A DNA stretch of 64,000 nt, from assembly GCA_033297205.1 (NCBI GenBank), contig MU859097.1:166202-230201 (forward strand), written 5' to 3'. The notes under the pieces were generated by a model. The model saw only the letters and a list, made by a program, of their open reading frames with translations, did no database searches and had not been told where the DNA came from. Shown here one piece after another: positions 43,608 through 56,491 of the stretch. Each line of letters begins with the position of its first letter. Position 1 is the first letter of the stretch. Source of the DNA: Pseudoneurospora amorphoporcata. Lineage: Eukaryota; Ascomycota; Sordariomycetes; Sordariales; Sordariaceae. The position numbers were made by a program, and so were the translations under genes.

Positions 43608-46528
43608 GATGAGACGTGGAGTGGTGGTTTGGAAGTGGGTGTGGTAGTGTAGTCTGGTAAATGGTTGGCGACAAGGCTCGTGAAAAAGTCAACTTTAATC
43701 GTACTTTTGCGGAGGAGAAGCTCGAGTGTCGAAAGGGGTGGAGGTTTGGTGGTGGTTTGCTGTTCGGGAGTGGATTGCCTGCAGCAGATTGTTGGCAAGA
43801 TTGGGTTCTTTGGCTGGAGGGAAGATGGATGTGCAGCAGCCAGGTCTCTCCTCTCTCCCATGGCAAGGCCCTGCCCGTCCGGGTTAGGTTGACAGGTGTG
43901 GGTTGCGGATTGGAGTGCTACGGGTCCAGAACAGCTCTAGATAGCAATCGATAACGGAGACTAACTGCTTTGTAGTACCTGCCGGGTTGCGAGCTGTTAC
44001 TGCACGGTAGCAACCATGGCCCTTTCTGTATGATGTTGGGTCGGGTATCCGCGCGTAGGTGCGTAGGGTTCACGGACAGGTCTGGATCGATGTCTGCTTG
44101 CCGGATGGATGACCCAGAAGGTACGTATGGCGACGACGACCGCCCGAATGCAAAAGTCTAGGAGTTGCCCTTGTTTTCTCGGTGGCAGCCTGTGGTGGTG
44201 ACTCTTGACTCTTTTGGTTGGATCCGATTTTTCCTTGGCCCGTCTTGGTGCTAGGAGTCTAGGTCACTCCACAAATTGACCAAAAATAAATACCCTTTGG
44301 ACGAATCAGGGTAAGGTGTCCGGCACTGTGATGATAAAGTTTTGGTATGCAATTTTGACATGTGTCGTCAATTCAAGCAAGATGATCAAGGTCTAGTGTA
44401 GAAGCCTTTTAAAGAGCTTTAGGTAGAGATAAAAGGTACGATGGGGTTTAGGTATATCTCGCGCGGATCACAGGTTCAGGGTTCAGTGTTCAATCCTGCC
44501 GACAGGACCCTCTCTCTGGTCAGCCTTGCGTTGCCCGCGCCCACCTGAGCCCTACAGCCCGATAAATCCCCTCCGGCACTGCCAGAGGCCGCAGCTAGCC
44601 TGAAGAATGGAAACTGCTGCTGGTCGTGAAGCGGGGTTCCCCGGCTGTTTCATCCCGCAGAAGCCCAGCTGAGCTTCTAGACTAGGCGGCTCGCTCGCTG
44701 CGGGTGGACGTACGTTGCCCCAAAGCTGTGACTCTCGCCTCGAGGTTTGTCACAGTGTCATTCATTGTCACGAGAGTAGTCTCATTTTTGTGTGCGACTC
44801 TGGACAAATGAGAATGCCCTGTTTGGCTTTTCGTCTCGATATCAGCAAAAGCTCAACTCTTGAATGTGATGCTCTCGTCACCATGAACCCCTTGCGGCGA
44901 GACCCCAACCCGCAGCGGCCGAGAAACTCAAATGCCCCTGTGGGGCAATGAGCTGCAAGGGTGGGCCAGTGGATTGTCTCCCCGCGAGTAGGTAGGTAGG
45001 TATTTCTTGTAGTGTACGGGACATGGAGTCATTCGCGCAGACTATTTTCACCTCGAACGACATTTCCCATCAGGCCGTTGGTTGAGGAAATCAACGAGGC
45101 AGACTTTTCGCTGTGGTCACGCGACGAGTTAACCAATCTGGCTCCAAAGTACTTCAAAGCCCAAGTTGTGAGAAATGCGTGCGGGTACACCTATAGCTGG
45201 AAAAGTTGTGCGACTCAGAGTCGAACGAGAAGAGACTCGAAGAGGATAATGCTCAAGGCATCCGGCGCTTCGTTGCCCGTCGTCGTTGTCGTCAGCTCAG
45301 TGAATTTTACTGATGTCTTTCTACCAGGGCCTTTGAGCTAGAGCCTGAGAAGGAAAGGCGATGTTTCCTCTTTGGAGAACAAGCACACAGTACAGTGCAT
45401 GGCTCAAAGGTCCATGCACGGAGAAAGGTACTTTGGATTGAACGAAAGCTGCCACGTTGACCAAAGTCCTTGAGCTTATCAGCTTGTCGGACGACGCACT
45501 GTGATTCCGCCTCAACATGGTAGTTCACCCCGCGGATCACTATGCGCAGACACCGCTCGACTCTGGGTCGTGAGGCCAAGACGGGAGCCAGGAGCCCTTG
45601 CGAAGTTGCGACATAGCGGTGTCCTCTTTCTGTTGATGTTCCCACAATGGAAGGGAAGTCGAGGAAGATACTTCCAGGGGGCTTGAGAAGGAAATAATGG
45701 GCGAAAAGGGCTTTCCAAGGAAGAGCGTCATTCAATACCCCCCGTCCGTCCGTCCAAATCCACTATCCACACTTCCGGTTTGGAATGGAAATTGGTTCCC
45801 AATTTCGTCATCAGTTCATTCAGGGACAAACATCGCCATCGCATTCCACACGACAACCAACTCTCTCGAGCCGCATTACTCTCTTTCTTCCCGAATCCCG
45901 CTACGTTTATAATTGATAATTTGTAGCTGTCTCGGTGTTTAATAGACCAAAGGACGGCTTAAAGCACGAGCGCGGGAATACTAGGGATGAAATTTTCAAA
46001 GCCCAAACAGCCGGGAATACTTGGAACCGACTGTGCGGTCGAACGATGACGACACACACACACCCGGCATTTGGGTTCAATAGTTCAGGCCTTTTCTCTC
46101 AGTCATCACTTCAACAGCCACTGCAACATCGCGAGACATTGAAAGCAAAGGAAGATTCAATCTCTCTCGTGACCTATTGACCTGGGCCTTGTGCTACTTG
46201 GTAAAAAATGTTGTGGGTTTGGGTTTCGAACTGAAACTGAGGGGAAGGAACACAGCATGAGATTGCACTGGACCGATGGCGGCTGATATCATCGTTTTCG
46301 CCGCCACTGGTTCGTGATGACGGCACATTTTGGAACTAAAGGCTAAAATTCGGGGCTGTGGTAAACGTAAAAGGTACCACATGTGGCGTGTACACTACAA
46401 ATCGACGAACTGACGGGCAAAAACACCAGTGACACCTTGGAAAATTGAACATCTTGGTATCCATCACTGTACAAAAGAAAAATTTCGAGACGATTGCAAA
46501 GAGATGAACAAAATGGGGTATGTAAAAC
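43608..46528. other. PP2C promoter and AXL2 3' flank, no gene recognised
   Basis: Nearly 3 kb. Frames of 60-140 codons occur on both strands but overlap one another, often begin at non-ATG codons and match nothing I know. Short GTAGGTAGGTAGG (44990) and CCGTCCGTCCGTCC (45740) tracts are present. No tRNA or 5S sequence was found. Confidence 0.4.
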
Positions 46529-49500
46529 TCAAATGTAAACCGCGAAATCCGAACTTGTCTTGCTCTGGGAAGTCACCAGCGCTATCGGTTGCGGTGGCCG
46601 AAACCTCGGATTCCCACTCCTGGTCGCGCTTGCCCACTTGTTTTCCTTATCTCCGTCCCCATGCCCATCTCCGTTCAGCCCAAACGACGAAGGCGCCTTA
46701 GGAACCCCAACAGACCCAAGCGTAGGAGCCCGGGCAAACCCGCTTGCCGAATTGGACAAGCCTTGCGACGCGATGGAGGATGCATCACCAAGAGGCTGGG
46801 GCCGCGGAATAGGGGCAAACGACCATTGACTCGGTGGGTACTTGGAGCTTGCGGCGTCGTTGATGTTGGAGAGGGAATCTTTATATGGTGCCCAATTTGG
46901 TTGTGATGCTGACCTTGAGCGTCTGTGACTGGGGCTTGGTAACACGCTGTCGGCATTTTCAAGGCTCTGTATCGTCTCATCATGCCACTCGTGACTGGAG
47001 GGTATCGTTGACCATGTGCTTGACTGGTGGAAGGGCGAGTTGGATGCCATGTCTGCATAGGAGATCCCAAGTGAGTTCCTGGAAGGGCGGTCGAAGCTAG
47101 GCGTCGGTGAAGCTTGCTTCTTGTCTTCTGCTGGTTTGTGCCTGTCTTCTGTTGGACCTCCCACTAGTTCGACCTTTGTCGACACTAGCCTCTGTCGTAG
47201 GATAACGACACGCCCTGTGCCGACTGCTCTTCGCGTCACCGGTCTTTCATACTTGGGCATTACGGGCCGCTTCGTCCCTTGGGGTGGTGATGGGAAGTCG
47301 GGGATGCCCGAGCTATCAGACTGTTTGTTTGAAACCAGCGATGTGTCTGGTGTCTTGTCGTGTAAAGACGCCTGGATGCTCGATAGACTGGGCAGACCGG
47401 CCTGTGTTGTCTTTGCTGCTCTCCCGAACTTCTCAGCAACACCCTTGATACTGATGACACGACCCTTGAACCAAGGCCATACGAGCTTTCTCGCAAGCAT
47501 TACTGGCTGAAGTCGGGCAGTGGCTGAAGGCTCATCATGAACTGAGCCTATCGCAGGAGATCTGTTGTGGGCAGATGGACCGGAACCTAGTTTGCTCCAG
47601 TATGACTCGCCCGTATATGCAGAGTTAGGCGTGGCCTGGATGCTAGAGATATCACCAAGGCACGGAATGTCGACTTCAACACCGTCCCGAAATGAGCCTC
47701 TCGTGTTGCTGTTGCCGAGGAACTCCAGAGTATTGTAAATGGTGATTCCTGCGGAGTGCTCTTCATAGTAGCTAGTCTCCGATATGTGACTGAGGAGTGT
47801 CTGTGTTCTCTCGTGTCGCCGATTTCGTGGAGTTCCGGTAATGGCACCGCTCATGAGAGACGAGCCTGTGACATCCAGAAGACTACTGCTCGCTGGTAGC
47901 AGTTCTTCTTTGGTAGGCAGCATCCGAATTGTGCTAAGCGGGCGAGGCACGTCGCCATCGAAGCTATGGTCGCGGCTGATACCCGATTCAGGGTCACTCT
48001 TCCGGTCCTGTTCAGCCAGTGACATCCGACCTATCGTGCTTTGCGTGTTGTGTGGTCCTGTTAGGTGCTCCATGGGGCTCTGCCCATCCGGGCTTGTGAC
48101 ATTGATGGTGAAAGTTCCCGGGAGAGGGCCCGATAAATCACGGGTGCTGAGCTTCGGCCGTTTGGCTTCTCTTCGTCGCCTAAGGCAACAAATAAGCATA
48201 CTCATGAGGGCGCCGAGAAGCAAGAGTCCGGGAAGGATAGTGCACAGCAAAATGAGTCCGATGGGAGTAGGTGCATGTTTCCGACCAGGCTTCGTACCGC
48301 CCGAATCCTCAGTCAATGTCGAACCCGAATCCGAGTTAGCATCTGTGGTGTCTGCCGTGTCCCCGGAATCCGCCAGCATGTGCACACTTAGCAAGACCGC
48401 CTCTGATGCTCCCGAAGTTTTCGAAGCCAACCTTATCGTGGCGCTCACGATGGAGTCTTTTGACGACTTTGGTACGTCGCCGAAAATGGTTCCTTCCCGG
48501 ACATGGATCCATGAGGGTGAAGCATTGTCATCGATAGCTATCTCCGTGCCTCAGGGTCTTCTAAGTAGGGGCCAAGATCGAAGGATATGTGCTCCCCTGC
48601 TTGTGCTTTGATAACAGGCAGCTCTTCCTTCAATAGGCCCGAGTCCTGGGCTTGAGTACCCCTGACCTGCACCATGACAGTCAAATTGAATCTGTCCGCA
48701 AAGCTGTCCTCGAGCGCAATGGTAAAGTTTGTTGATTTTGCTGTCATGGGAGGGGTGCCGGTCATGCGCAAATTGTCCTTCTCGAGGGTGAGCCAAGGCG
48801 GGATATTGAATGTAGAGGCCACGGTCAAACCATGGCCGGAAGTCATGGGTTGGCCATCAACATTGATGCTGTTCTGCAGCCCATCGTATGAAAGGAACTC
48901 CCCGGCAGTTACGTTGATGACGACTGTCGTCTGATCGGCCGTAACTCTGTGGTTTCCGACCACAATGTTGAATCTCAGAGAGGCACCGGCGAACCCAGGT
49001 GTGTCAGTGGCCAGGAGTTGGAACTCGAAGGCTTGGGGAGGGTCGATGAGAGCCTCGAAAGCTGGAGCATGTCCCGAGAAAGCAAGTCTTCCGGCATCAA
49101 ACGATATCCAAGCCGGAAGAGGAGTGTTGTCCGACATGACTGCATAGTATGCTAGGGGCTTGTCCGAGCATGCTGAGAAGGTCTTTGGGTCCAGCACGAA
49201 AGAGAACTGGTTCCTCGGCGGCGACAGAATGGTGTAGGGGTTGGAGAAGAAGCCAAATCCTGGTATCTGTTGGTTGAGAGGAATATCGAGCTCAACCCCG
49301 GTCTTTCTTGACATGATCAGAGTGAAGTCGAGAGTTGTTGAGCCCGTCTCATCGGTTGCCACCAGGCCAACTGATACATCCACCACCTCTCCCGGCCCAA
49401 CATCCGCCTCCTTTGGTGTACCATAGAGTCTCCGAGCACCGCTGTCGACCAAGAGCCACTTTGGTGAGTTTGTGAGTGAGTAGGTGATAGTTGATGGTGA

Positions 49501-49653
49501 TGTAAATGTTGACTTGGAGAATACGAACGAGAAGGGCTCTCCGATTCTGGCAATTGGGGGGGTTTGGAAGCCGATGGGGAAGTAGACTCCAGGGGCAGCA
49601 CTAGATACTGCAACGCAAAGTAACAAGGTGAAGAGATGCGGGAAAGATGCCAT
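46529..49653 (-). CDS. axl2: Axl2-like type I membrane protein with cadherin-like repeats, frame broken near 48545
   Basis: Cell-surface polarity landmark of the Axl2/Bud10 family. From the ATG at 49653: signal peptide MASFPHLFTLLLCVAVSSAA, then repeated dystroglycan/cadherin-like modules (PIARIGEPFSFVFSKSTF with PKWLLVDSGARRLYGTP; LPAWISFDAGRLAFSGHAP; IPPWLTLEKDNLRMTGTPP; a fourth begun by SFDLGPYLEDP). The frame then shifts by one base and continues as EIAIDDNASPSWIHVREGTIFG. Next come an acidic stalk, one membrane span (PIGLILLCTILPGLLLLGAL), a basic stop-transfer CCLRRRREAKRPK and a long Ser/Pro-rich cytoplasmic tail to 46529. The break sits between DPEAR and EIAIDD at about 48541-48556, where one extra G would restore the frame. 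No intron fits, because the overlap of the two open frames is only a few codons. Confidence 0.82.
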
Positions 49654-50598
49654 GGTGATGATGGTAATGGCGAGCAAAACGCTGCCTGAGGTATCAAGTC
49701 GTAGCGACAGAAGCGGTAACAATATTCACATAGACTGTAAGAAGGAAGAGGAAACGCATCATGGACACAAACAGCTCTGAGGGCATCAAAGCTAGACATA
49801 AGAGACAGCAAAACGCGAATCTTCAAAGTAGGGAGACTGACCCTGAAGTTCTTCACGAGGCATGTTCCCTTGCGTCACGCTCTCCATGAAATGTTAAGGG
49901 GGGGGGCAAGTCGCGACTCACCAGCTGCCCATTAGGCTTTAAACGCGACATAGATATTTGCAAGAGTGCCATAATGAAACCCTATAGTGGTGTTGCGAGC
50001 CTACTTGAGCAATGTGGGATTGGCATTGAACCTCTGAAATGGGGTTGGTGAAGTGGTTGAAGCATTCCAGTCGAGCCTCAAATTGAATACCAGCCCACCA
50101 CATGAAGTGCCCATGCGACGCGTGCTTCAGGGAGGCGCTCCGTCGTCGTGACACATTTCGGAGGGGAAATTAGGTAAAGACGGAAAGGCCATTCGAATAT
50201 CGATGCGCAGCCTCTTGTTGATATCTGACTATGGAGGCAAGAGCGACCGACATCTTGACAATAACTCAAAGTGGAAAGTTCTGTTGCTCAATGATCGTGC
50301 CTTCCGTTGTGTCATGTCGGAAGGTTCGTTCCTGTCGGCGGTGTCTCTACAACCCCGCAAAATGTAATGGAAGGGAGGGGAATTTTTGGTGGATACTTTT
50401 TTTGTGCGCGTGCCCGAGCGTCTACCATCGACTATCGCAGGGCAACGACGACGATGATACCAGATAACAATTTCTGCCCAACATGGATCTTTCGGTTGAA
50501 GAACACACAAACAGTCGGCATACTTTCATCGACTTGTTCGAATAACTACGTTTGTTCTATCAGCATTATTCCGAGAGAAAAGGTCAAACCCACCAACC
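49654..50598. other. Divergent promoter region between axl2 and the EFM6-like gene
   Basis: About 950 bases between two genes pointing apart. No coding frame of note; a G-run at 49900-49906. Confidence 0.4.
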
Positions 50599-51562
50599 AT
50601 GAGCGCCCGATCCCGGTCATCGTCACCGGAGTTTGATCCGTTGGCCTTCGACCAGGATTTCACTCCTCTCCCAGAGTACAAGGCTGCTACCGACACGGCC
50701 CTCGACTTTGATGGACTCCTGCCGGAGTCTTTGAAGATCCACCAAGATTTAAGGACGGGATGCGGAGGGCAACTTTGGCCGGCCGGAATGACCCTCGCCA
50801 AGCATATGCTGCGCTACCATGGCGATAAGCTGCAAAAGGCCCGGATGTAGGTGCCTTTTATGCCGGCGCTTCATCCAACATGAAGCCACGAAAACCACCA
50901 CCACATGGCACGGTACTGACCTATCTCCCCCAGACTCGAGATTGGCGCCGGCGGCGGCCTTGTCGGGCTTGCAGTTGCCAAAGCCTGCAGCTATGAAACT
51001 CCCATGTACATCACAGACCAACTGGAGATGGAAGAGCTCATGGCACACAACATCACCCTGAATGGCCTCAATGACAAGGTCAAATCCATGATTCTCAACT
51101 GGTGAGTGAATCTGCCCTGTGCGGCGGCTTTCCCCGCTCCCCTCCTGCTGTGCCTTTTCCACAACATCGGACTCTTGTTCTTCCACGGTCCCGACCAGGA
51201 TGGCGTTACTCGGGCTCGGGTTCCGAATGATTACGCTCATGCTTATTCTGACAACGTCTTGTAATGCAAATAGGGGCGAGCCACTCCCAGAGGAAATCGT
51301 AGCTCTCAAGCCTGATACTATTCTGGCTGCTGATTGCGTCTACTTCGAACCCGCCTTCCCACTCCTCCTTCAGACCCTGAAGGATCTATTGGCCCTTGAA
51401 CCCAACGCCACCGTTTACTTCTGTTTCAAGAAGAGACGCCGTGCAGACATGCAGTTTCTCAAGGCTGCCAGAAAGACCTTCAACATCATCGAGCTTGAGG
51501 ACGAAGACCGGCCCGTGTTCAGTAGAGAAGGCTTGTTTCTGTACGCGTTTACCCGAAAATAA
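50599..51562 (+). CDS. efm6: EFM6-like protein-lysine N-methyltransferase (3 exons, 234 aa)
   Basis: Seven-beta-strand, SAM-dependent methyltransferase of the METTL21 group; yeast Efm6 methylates a lysine of translation elongation factor eEF1A. Exons 50599-50846, 50934-51101 and 51274-51562; introns of 87 and 172 nt with GTAGGT and GTGAGT donors. Landmarks: GCGGQLWPAGMTLAKHML (about 54-71), SAM motif I ILEIGAGGGLVGLAVA (83-98), ITDQLEMEELMAHNITLN as the acidic motif II region, DTILAADCVYFEPAFPLLL carrying the DxxY-type motif that marks this group, and VYFCFKKRRRADMQFLKAAR. The product ends LFLYAFTRK. Substrate by family inference. Confidence 0.85.
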
Positions 51563-53575
51563 GAAATGAAAAAAGTTTTCAGCACTTCCAAGTCTAGCCA
51601 GCATCACCAGAGAAGGATCTTCAGAAAGGCCTGCCCCGCACCTGAAGGATTCAAGAGAGGCATTTTGTCCAAGAAAAATCTCCAATCAACCCACGATGGC
51701 AACCAAAAGTGGGACGCGGAGTTGACGTTTACGCCAGAGTCTGGCCATGACAGGCAACATCGCATATCCAAGGACACCATACATATTGCGAGGCGAATGT
51801 GCATCTTGCCGACCTCTCTGGAGATGCCCACGTAAGACGAGCCTGCCGAGCCCGCATGTCAACTGCGACAACGACGTGCCCCACATTCTATCACTTTTAT
51901 TATTCGCATGCATGACAAAGCACTGTGGGAATCGAACAACGGATACCGGTCAGCCTTCGGTTGCTCAACCTTCATCACATCATTCGGGCCGTCCAGTCGT
52001 TTTGAATTATCGAGAGCTTGCGGAACCAGACCTGACGTCCCAGGCCGGCCAAAGGAGGGGGAGAGGACGTATCTCCATTCAGAACCGCAGGTCTGCGGCA
52101 TCATATTGGTGAGTGACCATTGCTTTTACGAAAAAGCTTTTGACCTGACAAAGAGGCCCTCTTTTTTTTTTTTCTTTGCTCAAGTCCCACTGTGGCAAGT
52201 CGCAAATGGGCATTTTCTCTACCGGTATGCAATACATCGACGATGCTTTGGGGGTATACTTGCAACTCTCTATTACATCAGCACCTCCATATCCTGGACC
52301 TTTGCTTCCGTCTCTATCCGTGCCGTCGTTCGCGGTTTTTTGGACGAACAGGTCGTTCATCCTTAGTCGAGCATACGTTCATTTTTACACTTCTCCTCTC
52401 AATTAGCAGTGAAACACCAAAGGCATATTGTCCCACCACGCGTCGGTCCTCAGCCGACTCCTCGCAGGGCGCCACGGTGTTTAGCATTGCAAATGCCTTT
52501 GAAGTTCCCCTCATCCAGCGATGCGCTGTGGAACAACGTACGGGACGGACGGCCCCAGTCTGACAAGCTGTTGGGCCTGTGGGCAACAAGGACATCCAAG
52601 AACGCGGAGCACGGCAGAATCAAGAATTTCGATGAGCGGGGCGGATCGGTGGAGGTGTTCAGCGGCGCGCAGGAGCCCAGACAGGCCTCGGGATCGCCAG
52701 GGATCCTGATTGGTTAGAATCATCCCGGTTCAGTTGGTTCCTGGCCGTTCCTGAATCAAGAAAACAGGGGCCCGGCTTGGATTCCGCGTCAGTGCCTTGC
52801 AGGTCAGCTGCAAGGGCCAAGTCTCCCGCGTCGTTTCTGGTCAAGTTTTTCAATTTCAGCGTCATTGAACTTCTTTGGTACCATGCTACGCCGCCACATT
52901 GCGAGATTTGTTAGGTCGCTACATGTCTTGGGTCGAAGGAGCTGGGCTTGGATGCGGTTCCCCCTTCCTCAGCAGTAATATCAGCGGTAACTCTTCGCGG
53001 CCCTACGAAACCACGGCACGTCAAAGAAGCTTTGTGGGACGAATGCAGGATATCTGCAAACATCGGGTGAACGCAAGGGTCAAGGTCTCCGGTTGGCCTT
53101 GAGAGCATGTCGAAAGCAACCGCCAATTCCTTTGTCCAAGGCGCGGCCCACGATGATTTGCTTGATTGCCCGCACTGTCACCATGCTGTTTGGCACTCGA
53201 CAAGCCAGCGGTCTGCTCCTCGTCGCCGAAACAAGAACTGCACTAACAACTGATCGAGCTTTGGATGGTATCAAACACACGTGGTGAATGGGGTTGTTTG
53301 ACACGGTTGGGACGATCGAGTCGGGGCCTGGCTAGGCATCTTCGGGAGGATGGGGCCCAACAGGTGTGAACGGGCCCACTCGCATGGAGGCATTCAGACG
53401 TCCAAGCAGGGGCAGGGGTGAGAAGAAAACAAGGGAAATGGCTGAGCATCGCTTGCCTCCAGCCGGATCATCAGCCTTTTTGGGCCATCCCAGGCGTTGC
53501 CATGCTCGCCCGGACCTCCCGTCCCCCCCTTCATTTTGTTTCCCCCAGCCCTAAGATCGAACTGGTCCTTTTCTT
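51563..53575. other. Gene-poor stretch between the EFM6-like and Asp f 7-like genes
   Basis: About 2 kb. Frames of 60-152 codons occur on both strands without family matches; a T-run lies near 52152. I recognise no RNA gene or mobile element. Confidence 0.4.
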
Positions 53576-53581
53576 TATAAA
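53576..53581 (+). promoter_or_regulatory. TATA box of the Asp f 7-like gene
   Basis: TATAAA about 330 bases upstream of the start codon, followed by a pyrimidine-rich stretch (CTCTCTTTCATCCC) suitable for a transcription start. This implies a leader of nearly 300 bases and fits a strongly expressed secreted protein. Confidence 0.5.
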
Positions 53582-53903
53582 GGTCCATGCCCGTTTCGTC
53601 TCTCTTTCATCCCATCTTTTCACTACTCAAGCTCCCCTGCTCTTTGCTGATCGAACCTTTTGGGAACATCAGCTGTACACTCCTTCCTCGAGCCGGCTAC
53701 GAGCATCACCTTCCTTGAACATCGATCTCGACATTGGCGAACCTTCAAATTCCAACAGCTTATACAGCACGGACAATACCAAGGATCCTTCCGCCTACCT
53801 ACACCCTCCCTTTACGGTCGCCAAGACAACCAAGACTCAACCATCAGTTTCTCGTTGACGAGAGACATACCACAATCCTTTTTGAACTTCAACCACCGTC
53901 AAC

Positions 53904-54737
53904 ATGAAGTCGACCACTGTTATCATCAGCCTTTTGGCTTCAGTTGCTCTTGCCCAGCCTCGCCATGGCCACAACCACCAGAAGAAGGACCATGGCCACC
54001 ACAATAAGCGTGCCATTGTCACGGAGTGGGTGACCGAAACCGTCTATGAGACCGTCACCAAGGTCATTGACGCTACCACCACCCAGGTGATCGTTCCTCC
54101 AAAGGCCACTTCGACCCTCATCACCTCCGTCTCGCAGGCCCACTCCAGCGCTGCGCCCGTGGTTCCCGTGGTTCCAGCCTCTTCTCCCAAGGTTGAGGCT
54201 CCTCCTCCTGCTCCTACCACCAGCTCTAGCCAGCCTGCGCCTCCGGTTCAGACAGTCGCTCCTGCCCCTCCCCCTCCTCCAGTTCAGACCGTCGCTCCTG
54301 CCCCTCCCCCTCCTGTGGAGAGCTCGCCTGCCCCGGCCCCTGTTGTTCAGCCTGCCGCGAACACCGTTGCTTCGCCACCGGCCGTTGAGACTGTCAAGAC
54401 GGAGTCTTCTTCCAGCACTAGCAGCTCTCACAATGGTGACCTCACCTACTACGATGTCGGCTTGGGTGCCTGCGGTTTCGACGATAACGGCTTGGACATG
54501 TCCGACAACATTGTCGCCATTTCCCACGAGATAATGGGTACTCAGTCAAATGGCAACCCCTACTGCAACAGGAAGGTTGTCATCAAGGCCAACGGCAAGA
54601 CCGTTACCGCCACTGTTCGTGACAAGTGCATGGGATGCGCATTCCATGACATCGATGTTTCCAAGAAGGCCTTCCTCGACGTCTTTGGAGCCCTTACCGA
54701 CGGCCGCAAGAAGGTCGAGTGGGCTTTCACCGACTAA
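53904..54737 (+). CDS. Secreted Asp f 7-like protein with C-terminal double-psi beta-barrel (277 aa)
   Basis: A single exon. Signal peptide MKSTTVIISLLASVALAQP (cleavage near 17-19), then a His/Lys-rich stretch (RHGHNHQKKDHGHHNKR), ending in KR, a possible Kex2 site. A VTEWVTETVYETVTKVID segment follows, common in fungal wall proteins. Residues about 75-175 are a Pro/Ala/Ser/Thr linker holding two copies of PVQTVAPAPPPP, likely O-glycosylated. Residues about 178-277 form an expansin/barwin-like (RlpA) double-psi barrel: GDLTYYDVGLGACGFDD, NPYCNRKVVIKANGKTVTAT, VRDKCMGCAFHDIDVSKKAF, LTDGRKKVEWAF, with four Cys probably paired and an Asp in HDIDVS. The layout equals the Aspergillus Asp f 7 family of cell-wall/secreted proteins; no lytic activity is proven for that group. 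Confidence 0.9.
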   Translation: MKSTTVIISLLASVALAQPRHGHNHQKKDHGHHNKRAIVTEWVTETVYETVTKVIDATTTQVIVPPKATSTLITSVSQAHSSAAPVVPVVPASSPKVEAPPPAPTTSSSQPAPPVQTVAPAPPPPPVQTVAPAPPPPVESSPAPAPVVQPAANTVASPPAVETVKTESSSSTSSSHNGDLTYYDVGLGACGFDDNGLDMSDNIVAISHEIMGTQSNGNPYCNRKVVIKANGKTVTATVRDKCMGCAFHDIDVSKKAFLDVFGALTDGRKKVEWAFTD

Positions 54738-56371
54738 AGGATCGGTCACACCATCAGCTGCCTTCCCAGCAAGGCGGCTCTTCTCATTTTCGCTTCTCAC
54801 ACAGGCGCGTAGACTTGTTTACCGCGCATTGAAAGGAAATTGGTTCAGGTGGATCTTCTCCAGCGTCTCTTTTTTGGACAAAGGACGGAACGACCTCGCA
54901 GGGCGATGATGATTTTTATGACCCTTTCTTCCTCCAACCCCCTTTGTTCATGCTCTCTCTTCTTCACTGTCAATTCTTTCTTGGCAACGGAACATAAGAA
55001 CAACACACAACAAAGGGGAGGCGGGACAACCACTTAGAAAGATACCACACACACAACAAAGATACAGGATGGAACGGCGACTGGCGCGCGCGGGAACGGA
55101 TTGGAAAAGAAAACTTTCAAAGGGGGCGCGCAACGACCAAAACAAAATTGGCGCCGGAAACTTGTTCTGCGATGAAAATGTGGTTTTCTTTAAGGGAACG
55201 ATTTATGACAACTTCTTCCGGTTGTTGCTGCAAAGAGCAATGCCTGCCAGGTACATGGTCCTATCTCGAGACACGCTTCTATCAGTTACCATCCCTCCAT
55301 GGTGGTACTGGGCAATAGTGGGCTGAGAGCAGGGTAGCTATCTATCTGTTTCACTTTCTTCTTCTGATGTAGATGCTCTTTTAGAAAAAAACATTGGCGG
55401 AGGATTTTGGGCAAATGACAGATTGAGACGTTCGTTCTCTTGACAAGTCAACTTTTGGGCTTCAATCGCTGTTTCTTCGGTGACATTGGTCTTACACTTC
55501 GTGAATGGCTTCAATTGACCTCTAGAGCACTTCAGTGTCCTTCAACCTCGGCGTTTCGTATTTGGTGGAAATGCCTCCCAGCAGGTCTAGAGGCGATTAA
55601 CTAGGAGACCATTAACTAATAATACTGCATATAAGCAACAACATAGCTGAATGGACCTCGTGTTGGTGAGTGTTATTGAACATTCTACGCACGTATTATG
55701 GCGGAGTGGCTGAGCAGTGTTGGCTCCCAATAATAACGCCAGCAACGCCAAGAGAAAAGTAAAATGAGGTCCGGACAAAAATGGTAAGCTCAGCCACCAC
55801 CGGCACCCGAAGCCATCAACAACGAACGGCTGAACTAGTGGTCCTAGTCCACGGTCCGCTCACCATGGATACCGCGGTCAGCACGGTCAATAGGTAGGTA
55901 CCTAGGCAGGGTTATAGAAAGGTCAATCATAGGGTCGACAGAAGTCAACACGCGTGCAGATAGCGGAGATTAATAATGCTGTTTTTGAAACCTTGGCGAA
56001 CTGGACTCACTGGACTTTTTTGGAGGCCCCCCGGGCTGGTATGAGAAGTTGCCTGCCGTTCGGGGTTACCATTCAGGTTCGATCACTCAACATCAATATC
56101 GAATCCACCACATTCCATTACAGTACCTATCCCCACTGCTCCTCCAGTGAGTGAGTGAGTAAGTGAGTGGTTCATGCAGCGAACCATCTCTTCGGGAACC
56201 ATCAAACTACCCGTGCCACGCCGCCCACATCCCTTAACCGTAGATGACAGAAACAGACAACATTGACACCCTTCTGATCCCTTCGCTCCAGTGCCACGAT
56301 GCGATAAGTAAAAGAAAGGAAAAGCAGAGCAAAAAGAAATGAAGTACAAGGGAAAAAAAGAAAACAAAAAG
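54738..56371. other. Gene-poor stretch, no gene recognised
   Basis: 1.6 kb with the 3' flank of the Asp f 7-like gene and a GAGT microsatellite at 56146-56169. No family match in any frame. Confidence 0.4.
56146..56169. repeat. GAGT tetranucleotide microsatellite
   Basis: Six GAGT-type units (one GTAA interruption). Same motif as at 39955. Confidence 0.8.
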
Positions 56372-56491
56372 ACATACAACACCAGGGATTCGCTGGTCGT
56401 CACCGACCCAACTACTAGTCTGGCCCTCAGTGCTCTTATCTATGGGAGCGGGAAGGACAGGAAACGGGTCTTTCAATCACGTGGTAGGGTC
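56372..56491 (-). pseudogene. 5S rRNA copy with intact 3' part and degenerate 5' part
   Basis: Read on the minus strand, the 3' 79 bases (56450 down to 56372, from CCCATAGATAAG to TGGTGTTGTATGT) match the gene at 21645 almost exactly. The 5' 41 bases (56491 down to 56451) are strongly diverged and slightly longer (GACCCTACCACGTGATTG where the intact gene has GACCATACCCACTGG). The 5' strand of helix I (ACATAC) is missing, so the RNA could not form a normal 5S fold. A T-rich tract follows the 3' end. Confidence 0.8.
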
